From positions 1,054,001 through 1,118,000 of the forward strand of contig NZ_CP047225.1 of assembly GCF_012220205.1 (NCBI RefSeq): a DNA stretch of 64,000 nt, read 5' to 3'. Positions 52,631 through 64,000 of this stretch are shown piece by piece. A program made the translations under genes and the position numbers. Positions within the stretch are counted from its first letter, which is position 1; each line of letters begins with the position of its first letter. The DNA comes from Mycoplasmopsis gallinacea. Lineage in GTDB: Bacteria > Bacillota_I > Bacilli_A > Mycoplasmatales > Metamycoplasmataceae. Under the pieces are notes generated by a model that was not told the origin of the DNA, did not search any database, and saw nothing but the letters and a program-made list of their open reading frames with translations.

Positions 52631-53618
52631 AATTGCATTAATTCCAAATTCAAAAGTATTTAAAAAATACAAAATCATTCGTATCTTAGGTAATGGCGGA
52701 ATGGGGACTGTTTTTTTAGTAAGCAAACTTGAAAATGAAAAAGAACTTTTTGCACTTAAGTATAGACATTTAGATCATAATCAGGATAACCAAAAGCGTT
52801 TTAACGAAGAAATTAACATCATCAAGCAAATTAAATCAAAACACATCCCTTATTATGTTGAAGATTATCAAGATGAATACGAGCAATATTACATAATGGA
52901 ATATGTTAAGGGAAAAACTTTATATGACATTATCCACGAAAATGGATATCTCACTTCTAGACTTGCAGTTAATTATATTCGACAAATTTTAGAAGGAATT
53001 GGTGAGCTTCATGCTCTTGGAATCATTCACCGCGATATTAAAAGTCATAACATTTTAGTTAATGATGAACAAAAAATTAAGATCATTGACTTAGGAATTT
53101 CGATTACAAACAATTCACAAAGAATTACTAAGGCAAATTCAATTGTATGTAGCTCATATTATGCAGCACCTGAATATTTAGATAAAAACAAACCCATTAA
53201 CAAAACAGTTGATATTTATTCGATTGGAATTATTCTTTACGAAACCCTTGCTGGTAAATATCCTTTTGAAGGCAAAAGTGAATCCGATACTATTTTGATG
53301 CATAAAAACGATAAGTTTCCAAATATTTTAGAAGTGCGCCAGCAAAGGGAAGTTCCCCAATCAGTAGTCAATATTATGTTAAAAGCTACTGCAAAAGATC
53401 CAAGTAAAAGGTATCAAAGCGCATGAGAGATGCAAATAGATTTAAAAACTTGCCTTTCTTCAAAAAGAATGCTTGAAAAACCAATTAATGCAAAAACAAC
53501 AAAACCAAAAAAAACTTGAGTAGACATCATTAATTCAAAAGCTTTTTTAATTAGTGCTATAGCTGTTATTATTGTTTTAATCATCCTATCTTTTGTGGTA
53601 TTAGCACTTTATAATTAA
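52617..53618 (+). CDS. Hanks-type Ser/Thr protein kinase
   Basis: 333 aa. Kinase motifs: glycine loop ILGNGGMGTVF, Lys in LFALKY, catalytic HRDIKSHN, IIDLGIS in place of DFG (DLG variant), AAPE and a conserved Arg in DPSKRYQSAWEM. One membrane helix near the C-terminus (AFLISAIAVIIVLIILSFVV) with no PASTA repeats outside, as expected for a cell without peptidoglycan. It is coupled to the phosphatase upstream. An earlier in-frame codon (52593) is possible, but ATG 52617 fits the family. Confidence 0.92.
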
Positions 53619-53636
53619 TCTAAATTAAGGAGAAAA

Positions 53637-54482
53637 ATGAAAGGAAAAATATTTTCAATTGTAGCAGGACAATATTTAATTAATGACGAAAATAACAACT
53701 TAATTACACTCCCTGCTGCTGGTAAATTAAGACATATGCAAGTTGTGCCACTTGTTGGTGATAATGTAGAATTTGAAAATGGGATGCTTCAAGAAGTTTA
53801 TCCACGTGAAAACGAATTTGTTAGACCTAAAGTAGCTAATATTGATCAAATGATAGTATGCATGTCAATTAAAGAACCTAATTTTCAACCTTATTTAATT
53901 GATAAATATTTAGCAATTATTGAAGAAAAAAACATTAAACCAATTTTGTTTTTTACTAAATCTGACTTAGATCAACTTGAAAGTCACAAATGATTTACAT
54001 ATTACAAAAACATGAATTATGATGTTTATTTAATCAACAATAATAACAATGAAGTTAAAAAACTAAAAGGGCTTTTTAAAGATAAATACTCTGTGTTTAT
54101 GGGGCAATCAGGAGTTGGTAAAACAACAACTTTAAATAATTTAAGCAATAGTAATTACCAAACTCAAAGCATTTCTAAAGCCTTAGGAAGAGGAAAACAT
54201 ACTACAAGGGTAGTTCAAATTATTCCTTTTAATGAAGGATATTTAGTTGATACTCCTGGTTTTAGCTCTCTAAATTTAGACATGGATGCTTTTACGCTTA
54301 GCCGTAGCTTTGATATTTTCAAAAAATATGCGCCTATGTGTAAATATAGATCATGTCTGCACATCAATGAGAAATTACAGGATTGTGCAATTAAACAAAA
54401 AGTAGAAGAGAGTATAATTACTATGTTAAGATATGAAAATTATCTTAAGATGCAAAATGAATTGAAAGAGAAGGTAAAATAA
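53637..54482 (+). CDS. rsgA: Ribosome small-subunit GTPase RsgA
   Basis: 281 aa: OB-fold N-terminus, then a circularly permuted GTPase with G4 FFTKSDL before G1 MGQSGVGKTT and G3 DTPGFSS. A C-terminal Cys/His zinc site reads CKYRSCLHINEKLQDC. It checks 30S maturation. AAGGAG precedes the ATG. It overlaps rpe by one base. Confidence 0.95.
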
Positions 54483-55147
54483 TGACAAAATATGTTACTC
54501 CAAGCTTATTAAATGTTGAACCTGAAAATCGTTTAAAGATGGCTAATACACTTGTTAATGAAGGAATTAGATGAATTCACTACGATATTATGGATGGTGA
54601 ATTTGTCCCAAATACAGCCATCAAAATCAAAGAAATAGAAAATATTAATCAGCATGGACTTGCTCACATTAAAGATGCACATTTAATGGTTCTTGAACCT
54701 TATGAATATTTTGAAAGTGTTAAGAATCACGTGGATATAGTAACATTTCACTATGAAGCAATTGAAGACGATTTAGAAAGATTTGAAGAATTTTTAGACG
54801 AAAATCAACACGAATTCAAAATTGGACTTGCAATTAAACCTAATACCCCAGTAGAAGCTATTGAATCTTTCTTACCTAAATTAACACTTGTTTTAGTTAT
54901 GTCAGTAGAACCAGGTAAAGGTGGACAAAAATTCATCGAAACTTCAATTGACAAAATTAAAAGTTTAAGAGAAAAAAGAAATAAACATGGATATGAATTT
55001 TTAATCCAAGTTGATGGTGGAATTAATGATACCACTGGTCCGCTTTGCTTTGCAGCAGGTGCTGATGCTTGTGTAGCTGGAACATTTTTAGTTAAAAATC
55101 CTACTAAAGCTACAATTGATTCTATTTTAGGTAAATTTGCAAAATAA
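54482..55147 (+). CDS. rpe: Ribulose-phosphate 3-epimerase
   Basis: A 221-aa TIM-barrel protein with VTPSLLNVE, HYDIMDGEFVPN (catalytic Asp), HLMV, VMSVEPGKGGQKFI and QVDGGIND (second Asp). It interconverts ribulose-5-P and xylulose-5-P in the pentose phosphate pathway. It ends the gmk operon; its terminator hairpin (55156-55177) was the target of IS copy 2. Confidence 0.95.
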
Positions 55148-55155
55148 AAGAAAAA

Positions 55156-55177
55156 TCCGAGCTATTTAAGCTTCGGA
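55156..55177 (+). repeat. Target duplication (left) of IS copy 2
   Basis: 22 bp identical to 56513-56534 and itself a hairpin (TCCGAGCT / AGCTTCGGA with one bulge), the presumed terminator of the rpe operon. Confidence 0.93.
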
Positions 55178-56512
55178 GCTCGATTGTAATTTGCATTGCA
55201 ACGCGAGGGGTCAAAAACACAAGAAAAAAGGCATGGCTAAACGCCGCGCTTTTTTTCTTGTGTTTTTGTTTCTTTTAAATTTATTAAAATTTTTTTGTGG
55301 TGTTTTTGCAAAGGATCCACATAAATGAATTATAAAAGAATTTGTTTCAAAAATAGGGCACAACTAGAACTTTTTTTAAAAGATTATTCGATTTCTTTAG
55401 AAAAAATTGCAAAAATTCTTGGTTTTTCAAAATCTACAATATGAAGAGAAATAAAAAATAATTCGACCGAAAATGGGTATATAGCTGAAGAAGCTGAAAA
55501 CAAATCTAAAATAAGAGAAAAATGAAAATATCAATTTAAATTGGAATCTGATTTTTATTATTATAAAGACTTCACAAAAGTATTTTTAGAAAACTTTGAC
55601 AATACTTATTCAGGGGTAAAAATTACCTGATTCAAAATAAAGAATCATTATGATTTTCCAATACCTACAATAAAAACAATTTACAATTGAATGAATAGTG
55701 GTTTATGAGCTTTGACAATAAAAAACAAGCTACGTCCACGTTATAGAAAAGGTGGAAAAAGAATTGGTGACACAATAACAAGACTTGCAGGTAATAGATA
55801 TGTTATACCAATAACTTTTAGACCTAAAAATGTTAATGATAGATCTGAATTTGGACACTGAGAAGCTGATTTAATTGTTGGTAAAAAAGGAAAAACCACT
55901 GCACATTTATTAACCTTTGAAGAAAGACAAACTCGTTATGGATTGATAAGGAAAGTACCTGACAAAAATCCGTGAAATGTGGCAAAAGTGTTGTTTGAAT
56001 TAATTAAAGAAAAAAGATTAAATGTTAAATCTATAACTATTGATAATGGACTTGAATTTAAGTCGTTTTTCATGATTGGTTATAGGTTGCAAATTAAAAT
56101 TTATAAAGCTGATTCATATGCTTCTTTCTAAAAAGGATCAATTGAAAACTTTAATGGTTTAATAAGAAGAAAATATCCAAAGAAAACAAATTTTAACAAA
56201 ATATCCGATGAAGAAATTATGGAAACAGAAAAACAAATAAACAATATGCCAAGAGAAATTCTTGATTATTTTTCAGCTGATGAGTTGTTTTTCGATTTGA
56301 ATTATTATAAAAAACCTTGAGATTCGAAAATACAAGAAATCCAATTATATGATCGTGCTTTTAGAAAAATAAAGTCCAATACTGAAAGAAACAAATTCTT
56401 CAAATGATATAAAAAATAATTCATAAAATTTAAAGAAACACCACAACAAAAACACCATCCCATATGTTGCATTGGGATGGTGTTTTTGTTGCACTGGAGA
56501 TTACACTCAAGC
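55178..56512 (+). mobile_element. IS30-family (IS1630-like) element, copy 2
   Basis: 1335 bp, nearly identical to copy 1 at 28769 with the same terminal repeats (GCTCGATTG... and ...ACTCAAGC) and 22-bp target duplications. The transposase has a nonsense codon, so it could move only with help from copy 1. Confidence 0.94.
55325..56419 (+). pseudogene. IS30-family transposase (copy 2), nonsense mutated
   Basis: Same 364-codon frame as copy 1, but CAA (Gln in SFQKGSIEN) is TAA at 56129-56131, cutting the protein at 268 residues, just before the catalytic Glu. Further downstream an Arg codon is ATA. A single C-to-T transition explains the stop, consistent with recent inactivation. Confidence 0.92.
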
Positions 56513-56534
56513 TCCGAGCTATTTAAGCTTCGGA
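56513..56534 (+). repeat. Target duplication (right) of IS copy 2
   Basis: Identical to 55156-55177 and followed by TTTTC. It retains a terminator-like hairpin beside the 3' end of the DUF1934-like gene. Confidence 0.93.
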
Positions 56535-56545
56535 TTTTCAATTAT

Positions 56546-56939
56546 CTATTTTTCGATTTCAAGAGTTAATTCAAAATTTCCAATAAGAGCTTCTTCGTTA
56601 TTTTCTTTTGAATATAATCTGTATTGAATAACGCTTTTATTTTCGCTTCTAAAATATTCTTCTAAGAAAGTAAAGAACTCAAATTCACCTTTTTGTCCAT
56701 CCGGTGTTTGAAGCACAAATCAATTTGCTTTTTCTTTTTGATATTCAAGAAAAACAGTTGTAGGACCTGCAAAAATTGAAACAGAATCACTTTCAAGTTC
56801 AATTACATTACGGATTGAGTTAGATGGTTCAATAAAATCATAAACAGTTCTATCTCCATCTTTAGCAATTTCCACTTTAGATTTAAATTCAATAAATTGA
56901 GGCTCTAATTCATTAGGACCTTGTCTTTTTGAACGAAAT

Positions 56940-56950
<11 letters not shown>
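56546..56950 (-). CDS. DUF1934-like (YwiB-type calycin) protein
   Basis: A 134-aa, beta-strand-rich protein (IKFRSKRQGPNELEPQFIEF...) with the spacing of the DUF1934/YwiB family, including YDFIEPSNSIRNVIELESDSVSIF. The assignment rests on pattern only. It overlaps the gltX stop by 11 bp on the same strand and is translationally coupled to it. Function is unknown. Confidence 0.6.
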
Positions 56951-58358
<1,408 letters not shown>

Positions 58359-58444
58359 AAAAAACCTCTTTTTCATATTTCCATAAAAAGTAATAATATT
58401 ATAATGTTTTTTAATTTTGAATTAAAAAAACTTGCAAAAAGTTT

Positions 58445-58450
58445 TATAAT
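58445..58450 (+). promoter_or_regulatory. -10 box of yitT-like gene
   Basis: TATAAT with a possible TTGCAA -35 at about 58432; start of transcription would fall near 58457, immediately before two hairpins. It is divergent from gltX. Confidence 0.55.
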
Positions 58451-58457
58451 AAATATT

Positions 58458-58511
58458 AGTGTGATGCTTTGCTGCAATCACTTTTTTTGAAGCCCTTTCA
58501 TGGCTTTTTTT
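58458..58511 (+). promoter_or_regulatory. Two tandem terminator-like hairpins in yitT leader
   Basis: Hairpin 1 (AGTGTGATGC with GCAATCACT, 58458-58482) ends in seven T; hairpin 2 (AAGCC with GGCTT, 58490-58506) also ends in seven T. Both lie between the likely promoter and the AAGGGG ribosome site at 58526. No plus-strand gene lies between here and IS copy 2, so they are positioned as leader attenuators rather than 3' terminators. Confidence 0.6.
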
Positions 58512-58536
58512 ATATTTAAAAAATTAAGGGGTAATT

Positions 58537-59751
58537 ATGGAACAAAATATAGAAGAACAAAACTGCAATGATTCTAAAATTTCGAATCATATAGTTAAGA
58601 AAAATACTATTTACAAAAGAACAAAAATGTCTAATTTTGGTCTTAAACTTAGTTCACTTTATACCAACATGCCTTTATACAAAATTGTTTTAATAACTAT
58701 TGCTGTTGCCATCTTTTTTGGTGTAATTAGCGTATTTTTGGTTAAAAACGTTGGTATTTACAATTTTGGTCTAGCTGCTTTTGGGCAATCATTTGCTAGA
58801 TTAACAAAAGTTCTTATCAAAGAAGGTTCAATGTCTTCTCAAGTAAGAAACTTAATTGACCAATTCATTTTCTGAATTGCATACATTATCTTAAGTATTC
58901 CTATTTTTATTTTTGGTTATAAAAAAATTGGTTCTTTATTTACTAATTTAACAGTTATCTTTTTGGTTGTATCATCTGTTGTCTCATTTTCAATTGGGCT
59001 TATTCCAGGGGCAAATGATGTGTATTTAATTGGGGATTTTAGCAATAAAGATGTTAAAGATAATCTTACTGAATGACAAAAACCATTAAGTGATTTAATC
59101 CCTCTTTCATGAAGTTATAAAGATAGTGGTAACATTATTTCATTAATGCTTTATTCAATTTTATATGGTTATTTACTTGCTTGAATTTTTGCAATCATCC
59201 AAATTATCGGTGGTACAGCAGGAGTTACAGGTGTTATTGGTGAATGATACGCAAATACAAAACAAAAATCTTTTGGTTCAATTTCTGGATATATGAACAT
59301 TATTATTGTCTTAATTTGTGTCGGAATAGGTTCATATCTTCCTGGTTCAATTGTGCTAAAAGACGCAAATAATGCAAGAGCATGAAACTTTGAATTATAT
59401 TTATCACCTAATTTTATAGCTACAATTCTTACTAATGTTGTGTATATCCTTACACTTAACAAACTTTATCCTAAATTCAAACTTGTTAGATTGGAAATTT
59501 ATTCACAAAAATGACAAGAAGTTCAAAAGGTAATTATTAATGATAGAAAAATTGTTACTGGAATTACAATTTTCAGAGCTAAAGGTGGATTTAAAGGATC
59601 AGATATTAATGTCGTAACTTCAATTGCTCTTTTCAGACACGTTCTTAGATTAATTTCTGATGTTAGAAAAGTGGACAAAAATGCCTTTATTTCAGTGTCA
59701 GACGTTACAAGTATTGATGGACATGTATACTTACCAGAAGAAAAATTTTAA
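58537..59751 (+). CDS. YitT-family membrane protein with DUF2179 domain
   Basis: 404 aa: a cytoplasmic N-terminus of about 45 residues, six predicted membrane helices with the family block GGTAGVTGVIGEWYA, and a C-terminal cytoplasmic DUF2179-type domain (VTGITIFRAKGGFKGSDINVVTSIALF, then DKNAFISVSDVTSIDGHVY). A large loop insertion (about 150-200) is unusual for the family. Substrate is unknown. Several UGA-Trp codons. Confidence 0.82.
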
Positions 59752-59775
59752 ATTCGTCGCTAAGGCGAATTTTTA
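59750..59775. terminator. Terminator between yitT-like and nuclease genes
   Basis: AAATTCG/CGAATTT stem around TCGCTAAGG with a following T-run; placed between convergent genes. Confidence 0.75.
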
Positions 59776-60387
59776 TTTTCACTCCTTGGCAAAGACATTC
59801 TGTAAACCTGCTTTTCAAAATCCCATTTTATTATTTACAGCTTGACTTTGTCCATTTAAAAGTTCTTTTACAAATGTTCTTTGTTCCTCATTTTTTAAAT
59901 AAAAAGGTGATTTTCACTTATCAAAAGAAAAATAAGCTACTCTAGCTAAACCATTAGCTACTAAATAGTAATTAATTGAATCTTTTATATCCAAGTTTTC
60001 TTTAAAAAACAAAATACCAACCTCTCGATGATACTTGTCTGCCGATATTTTCAGATAAAAAAGATCTTTATTGTTATGTTTTTTGAGCAATTTCATGAAC
60101 TCTTTTTTAGCTACTTCACCTCATGCGTTTTCATACAGAGCAAAACTTTCTTCGTCGTTAATTCCAAGTTTTAATGTCTCAGGAGTATCAATTGCAAATA
60201 ATCTGACTGTTATAGTTTTGTCTTTTAAATCTATTTTTACAGTATCTCCGTCTAAAACTTTAAGCAGCTTTACCTTTTCTAACTTAGTGCTTTGCACCTT
60301 TTGGTGAATAATAAAATCACAAGCGCAAAGCAGAAAAGAACCAAAACTGCACAATATCAAAAATACTATTCTTAATAACTTTCGCAT
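59773..60387 (-). CDS. Thermonuclease-like lipoprotein (SNase domain)
   Basis: About 204 aa. A lipoprotein signal (RIVFLILCSFGSFLLCAC) anchors it outside; a staphylococcal-nuclease fold follows with KVLDGDTVKID (Asp), VRLFAIDTPET (Arg, Asp and Glu) and DKYHREVGILFF (second Arg). All catalytic positions appear kept. Membrane nucleases supply nucleotides to cells that cannot make them, which fits the deoxynucleoside kinase encoded next door. A GTG six bases upstream (60393) is an alternative start. Confidence 0.88.
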
Positions 60388-60446
60388 ATTCACCCATTAT
60401 CAATATAAATTTTTCTTTATTAAAAGGTATAAAAAATCAAATTATG

Positions 60447-60470
60447 AAAAAAGCAGGGCTTTTTCCCTAC
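60447..60470 (-). terminator. Terminator of the deoxynucleoside kinase gene
   Basis: Minus-strand GTAGGG/CCCTGC stem with a 6-nt loop and a run of six T; it starts 5 bp after the stop codon. Confidence 0.8.
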
Positions 60471-60474
60471 TTTA

Positions 60475-61128
60475 CTATTTGTTGATAATTTCTGCCTTGA
60501 TAAGGTTTAATACTTTTTCAAATGTTTGTTCTTTTTTTAGTCCGTCTGTATTAACAATAAAGTATTTAACATTGTATTCTTTGCAAAGTCTTTCGAAAGT
60601 GACTTTATAAAGCCCATGCAGTCTTTTTCAGTATTCTTCATTACTATCTCAACTTTCAATTTCGCTTTTACGGTTTCGTTCAAAAATTCTTTCTTTGAAA
60701 CTTTCAAAGCTTAAATCTAGGAAGATTGCATAATCTGGCAATGCATCTTTACTAATCAATTTACTAGTTGCAGCTTGATATACTTCAAAAGCTTCAGGGT
60801 CAATATCATTAAAAGCTACTTCTCCAAAAATTAAATGCTCAACTGAAAAACGGTCTAAGAAAATAAAATCTTTTTCAGGATTCATTTTTTTATTTTCAAA
60901 TTCATCCTTGAGCTGTCTTAAGTTTCTTACATGTGAAGCCATAATGTAAGTTTCAAACGTTAAAGTTGCATGTGATTTATGATCTAAATGTCACTTTAAC
61001 ATTGTATAAAACATTTCATCATCTTCTTCAAATTCATTTAATCTTAATGAATTTTGAAAATGATTGTGTAAATTTGACGTTAAACTGCTCTTTCCGCTAC
61101 TGGTCATTCCGCTAATTGCAATTGTCAT
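60475..61128 (-). CDS. Deoxynucleoside kinase
   Basis: 217 aa with P-loop AISGMTSSGKSS, the DRF motif in FLDRFSVEHLIF and the lid arginines in ERIFERNRKSE, as in the deoxyadenosine/deoxyguanosine kinases of mollicutes. It phosphorylates salvaged deoxynucleosides. Specificity is not predictable from these motifs. Confidence 0.9.
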
Positions 61129-61299
61129 TTTAAGGTTCCTTTGTTAAATATAAATCAATAAATAATAAAAATGATATCACTAACTGAAAGTAAAAGTTAT
61201 TAAATGATAAAAAATGATAATTTTTTATTCAAAAATAAAAGATTTTTTGAATAAAACTTAAAATTTATATGTATATAAATTTTCAAGAGGTCAATAGAT

Positions 61300-62175
61300 A
61301 TGATTAAAAATAAAATAGCTGCATTAGCTACTGAACAAAGAAATGTTCGTAGCAAAAACTTTTCTTCTTTTTCAACCGAACAAATGGTTGAAACTATTGC
61401 TTTAGAAGATTCACTTATTGCTAACGAAATCCAAAAACAGAAAAAGGCAATTGCAAAGCTTATAAATACCCTTTATAAGCAAGTTAAAGCTGGTGGGAGA
61501 TTAATTTACATTGGAGCTGGAACTAGCGGTAAAATTGGTTCTTTAGATGCAACCGAAATTCATTCTACATTTGGGGCTAAAGATAAAGTTTTCGCTCTAA
61601 TTGCTGGTGGAACAGAAGCTTTATATAAACCACTAGAAGGTTTTGAAGATAGCCCTGAACAAATCATTGAGCATTTAAAAGAGCTTAACGTTACAAATAA
61701 AGATGTGATTGTAGGCTTAAGCGCTTCAGGAAGAACTCCTTATGTTATTTCGGGCCTTAAATATGCAAAAGAACTTGGGTGCAAAAATGCTTTAATTTGC
61801 AATTCTAATACCAAAATTAGCGACTTTAAAGTAGATCATATAATTTTCATTAACACAGGTCCAGAAGTTATAACAGGATCAACCAGAATGAAAGCTGCTA
61901 CATCTCAAAAAATGGTATGTAACATCCTGACAACTTCGCTTATGACAAAGCTTGGTTATGTTAGAGAAAACTACATGGTTAATGTAGTTCCAAATAATTT
62001 AAAGCTTGAACAAAGATGCATCAATATGATTGCGGATATGGCTAAAATTTCGTATGAAGAAGCTCAAAAATCTTTCAATCTTACTCGCAATGTTGTAATT
62101 TCTCTTTATATGATTTTGGATAAATTATCCTTAGAGAAAGCTAAAGCTAAATATGCCAAAAATTATCAAAATTAA
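61300..62175 (+). CDS. murQ: N-acetylmuramic acid 6-phosphate etherase
   Basis: 291 aa with the SIS-domain core GGRLIYIGAGTSGKIGSLDATE, where the Glu of DATE matches the catalytic acid, followed by VGLSASGRTPYVISGL and GPEVITGSTRMKAATSQKM. MurQ cleaves lactate from MurNAc-6-P to give GlcNAc-6-P. The cell makes no wall, so the enzyme would serve scavenging of bacterial sugars or another ether substrate. GAGG precedes the ATG. No MurNAc PTS lies in this window. Confidence 0.93.
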   Translation: MIKNKIAALATEQRNVRSKNFSSFSTEQMVETIALEDSLIANEIQKQKKAIAKLINTLYKQVKAGGRLIYIGAGTSGKIGSLDATEIHSTFGAKDKVFALIAGGTEALYKPLEGFEDSPEQIIEHLKELNVTNKDVIVGLSASGRTPYVISGLKYAKELGCKNALICNSNTKISDFKVDHIIFINTGPEVITGSTRMKAATSQKMVCNILTTSLMTKLGYVRENYMVNVVPNNLKLEQRCINMIADMAKISYEEAQKSFNLTRNVVISLYMILDKLSLEKAKAKYAKNYQN

Positions 62176-62178
62176 AAA

Positions 62179-62205
62179 ACGGGAGCATTTATGCTCTCGT
62201 TTTTA
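62179..62205. terminator. Terminator between murQ and surface protein gene
   Basis: ACGGGAGCA/TGCTCTCGT stem, one G-T type mismatch, with A- and T-runs on both sides for convergent genes. Confidence 0.88.
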
Positions 62206-62212
62206 TCTTTAA

Positions 62213-64000
62213 TTAGTTTCCATTATTTGTAAGAATGGTTTTGAATTTATTTTGCAATCAACCTGAAACGCTTGATAATTTAGCAAATTCTGATGCATTC
62301 ATTCCTGCAAGGTATTCTTTCATTTTATTACCAAGAGTTTTATCTTTTGTTTGGTTTTCAGCAAGAAGTAATAATGAAAGAACTTCAATTGATTTTTTAG
62401 CAACTTCATCATTTGCTTTAAGGTTTTCTTTTGAGAATAATTGTCCATCAGCAACTAAAGTAGCAACATGTTGTAATAACTTATTAAGCCCTTCAATGTA
62501 TTTATCTTCAACTTTTGAATCTACATGGATAAAGTTTGTAAGTAAACGAATGAAGTCAACTGGGTTATAAGTGTTGTTTTGATTTTCAATTGTACTATCT
62601 GTGAATCATTTATCTGATTTAATTAATTCTTCAATTAATAATCCTAAATTATCAAATGATTCTTTAATTTTGTCTGAATCTTTTGTGAATGTAAGTGCAA
62701 TTAATTTAGGAAGTACAATGTTTTTCATATGTGCTGGGTTGTTAATGAATTTACCACTAACATATGCATATTGATTTTTAGGTGTTTTATTATATAAAGC
62801 AATATTTGGGATGTAGTAATTAATTGCTTTAGCAAATTTATCTACTACAGTTGGGTTATATAATGTTAATCCATATACAAAACTTTCACTAAAGTCATTT
62901 GGTATTTGAGTCATTCATACCGCATACTCTCCATTAGCGCTTGTTGCATCATTTTGAATATCATCTCCATTAGGAGCATAGTAATAATCTGTGAAGAATT
63001 TATCCATAAAGTTGTTCATAAAATCTTTTAGTTTTTCAGTTTGAATGTTTTGATCACCATTTATAAGAAGGTTTGCAAGTTTATTATATTGGCTAGCAAC
63101 TTTTCTTATAATTTCTAAAGCATCTTTGTTTCTTGCTGAACTTTCATTTCTTGTGATGTCTAGAAGTTTCTTAGCTTCTGTTAATCCTGTATTTTCAGAT
63201 TTAGCTTCAGCAACTGCATAAAGCATTAAGGCAACTGGGTTTGCAATAACTTTAGCTTCTTCTTCACTTGCATCTGTTTTTTCTTTTAATGCAAATAATT
63301 TTTCAACAACTTTTTTATCAGTTTCATTTGCAGCACCAAATTTATGTGCAAGAGCTTTTTTAGCTGTATTAACAAGGATTTGTTCAACAAGTTTTTCTCT
63401 CATTGTATCAAGACCTAAATTATTGACTTTTACATTTGTAAATGAGTAAGATTTTTCAACTGTACCTTTTGTTAATTTAAATGAATAATCAACTGTTGAA
63501 GAGTAAATAGATTTAACTGTAATAGTTTGATCACTAAGACTATATCCTTGTGGAGCAGTTAATGTTAATTTTGCAACTTCATCTGATTTAATTAATTCAA
63601 TATTTTCAATTGGTGTAGCTGAATCACTTGAAGCTAAAGCTACTTTGTTAGAATCTGCATCCATTCTCGCTTCTGTTGTTTGGAATCCAGTAATTGTAAC
63701 TTCTTTAGATTGTTCTTGTCCATTAAGTGCAAGTTTTAAAGTAACTTTTAATGAACCTGCAACGTCATTTGGTTCAAGTGTCAATGTTTTAGTAATGTTA
63801 TTATCATCTGAATGTGTATATGTAACTGTTAATTCACCTTCAGTGACTTCTGAAGCTAATTTAGCTGATTTACCTTCTTCACTTGTTAATGTTACAGAAG
63901 CACTATCAATAGCTTCTTTTAATTTTTTAGCAAAATCTTCAGTTTTGAATCCTGAAATTTCAATTGTTTTACTTGCACTTAAATCATCTTTTGTAAGTGT
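62213..64000 (-). CDS. Large surface protein, C-terminal part (runs off window)
   Basis: 595 codons are inside the window and the gene continues to the right. The first 200 visible residues carry ISGFKTEDFAKKLKEAIDS and ITGFQTTEARMDADSNK, the same beta-repeat motif as the giant protein at 40677. The last 400 residues are helical (DTMREKLVEQILVNTAKKAL...) without a terminal membrane anchor, so anchoring must come from an unseen N-terminal lipid or signal. UGA-Trp codons occur at EYAVWMTQ, DKWFTD and SGWLQN. Confidence 0.8.

Overview
The window comes from a wall-less mollicute of the Mycoplasma/Mycoplasmopsis type. It is very AT-rich, and dozens of housekeeping genes read through only if UGA is translated as tryptophan (recA, pcrA, aspS, hisS, gltX, rpe and others each contain in-frame TGA). 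All coordinates below use that code. The species cannot be fixed from sequence alone; the gene content (degenerate glucose-PTS protein, MurQ, DUF1410-like surface proteins, IS30-type insertion sequences) suggests the Hominis-group lineage.

Region by region. 1-3000 is foreign: a Tn916-family fragment with orf9, the Cys-rich KTR protein, tet(M) and its leader, using TGG for Trp. It continues off the left edge and is cut at its right side by an IS30-family element (about 3011-4549). tet(M) carries a one-base deletion. 4366-5075 is bounded by perfect 61-bp inverted repeats around a small orphan ORF. 5328-27501 is mostly core chromosome: NUDIX hydrolase, diadenylate cyclase plus MgtE, PgsA, DegV protein, glycosyltransferase, PcrA helicase, a PTS IIB-IIA protein whose IIA active-site histidines are missing, a 1091-aa coiled-coil surface protein, TruB, HAD phosphatase, FAD synthetase, S15, RecA and YmdB.

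27502-30131 is accessory: a solo IS end, a decayed ATP-binding regulator gene, and an intact IS30-type copy with a 26-bp target duplication made from a terminator hairpin. 30137-39486 (minus strand) holds a lipoprotein, an alpha/beta hydrolase, AsnS-AspS-HisS, a PGM-like protein, tRNA-Thr, tmRNA and SmpB. Between smpB and tRNA-Leu lies an 11.4-kb island (39535-50892) flanked by 45-bp direct repeats. It contains a dead transposase, a truncated lipoprotein and a giant (about 3290 aa) surface protein gene. That gene has a (TA)10 tract near its 5' end which puts the signal peptide out of frame with the body, so it is predicted phase-OFF.

51274-62175 returns to core genes: gmk, PP2C phosphatase, Ser/Thr kinase, rsgA and rpe as a tight operon; a second IS30-type copy with a nonsense mutation and a 22-bp target duplication, again a terminator hairpin; a DUF1934-like gene and gltX; a YitT-family membrane protein behind two tandem terminator-like hairpins; a nuclease lipoprotein; a deoxynucleoside kinase; and MurQ. 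The window ends inside another large surface protein (62213 onward) that shares the beta-repeat motif of the giant protein.

The observations most worth following are the TA-repeat switch on the giant Ebh-like/DUF1410-like protein, the smpB/tRNA-Leu island repeats, the histidine-less IIA, the recoding consequences for tet(M) in a UGA=Trp host, the terminator-targeting IS pair, and the yitT leader.
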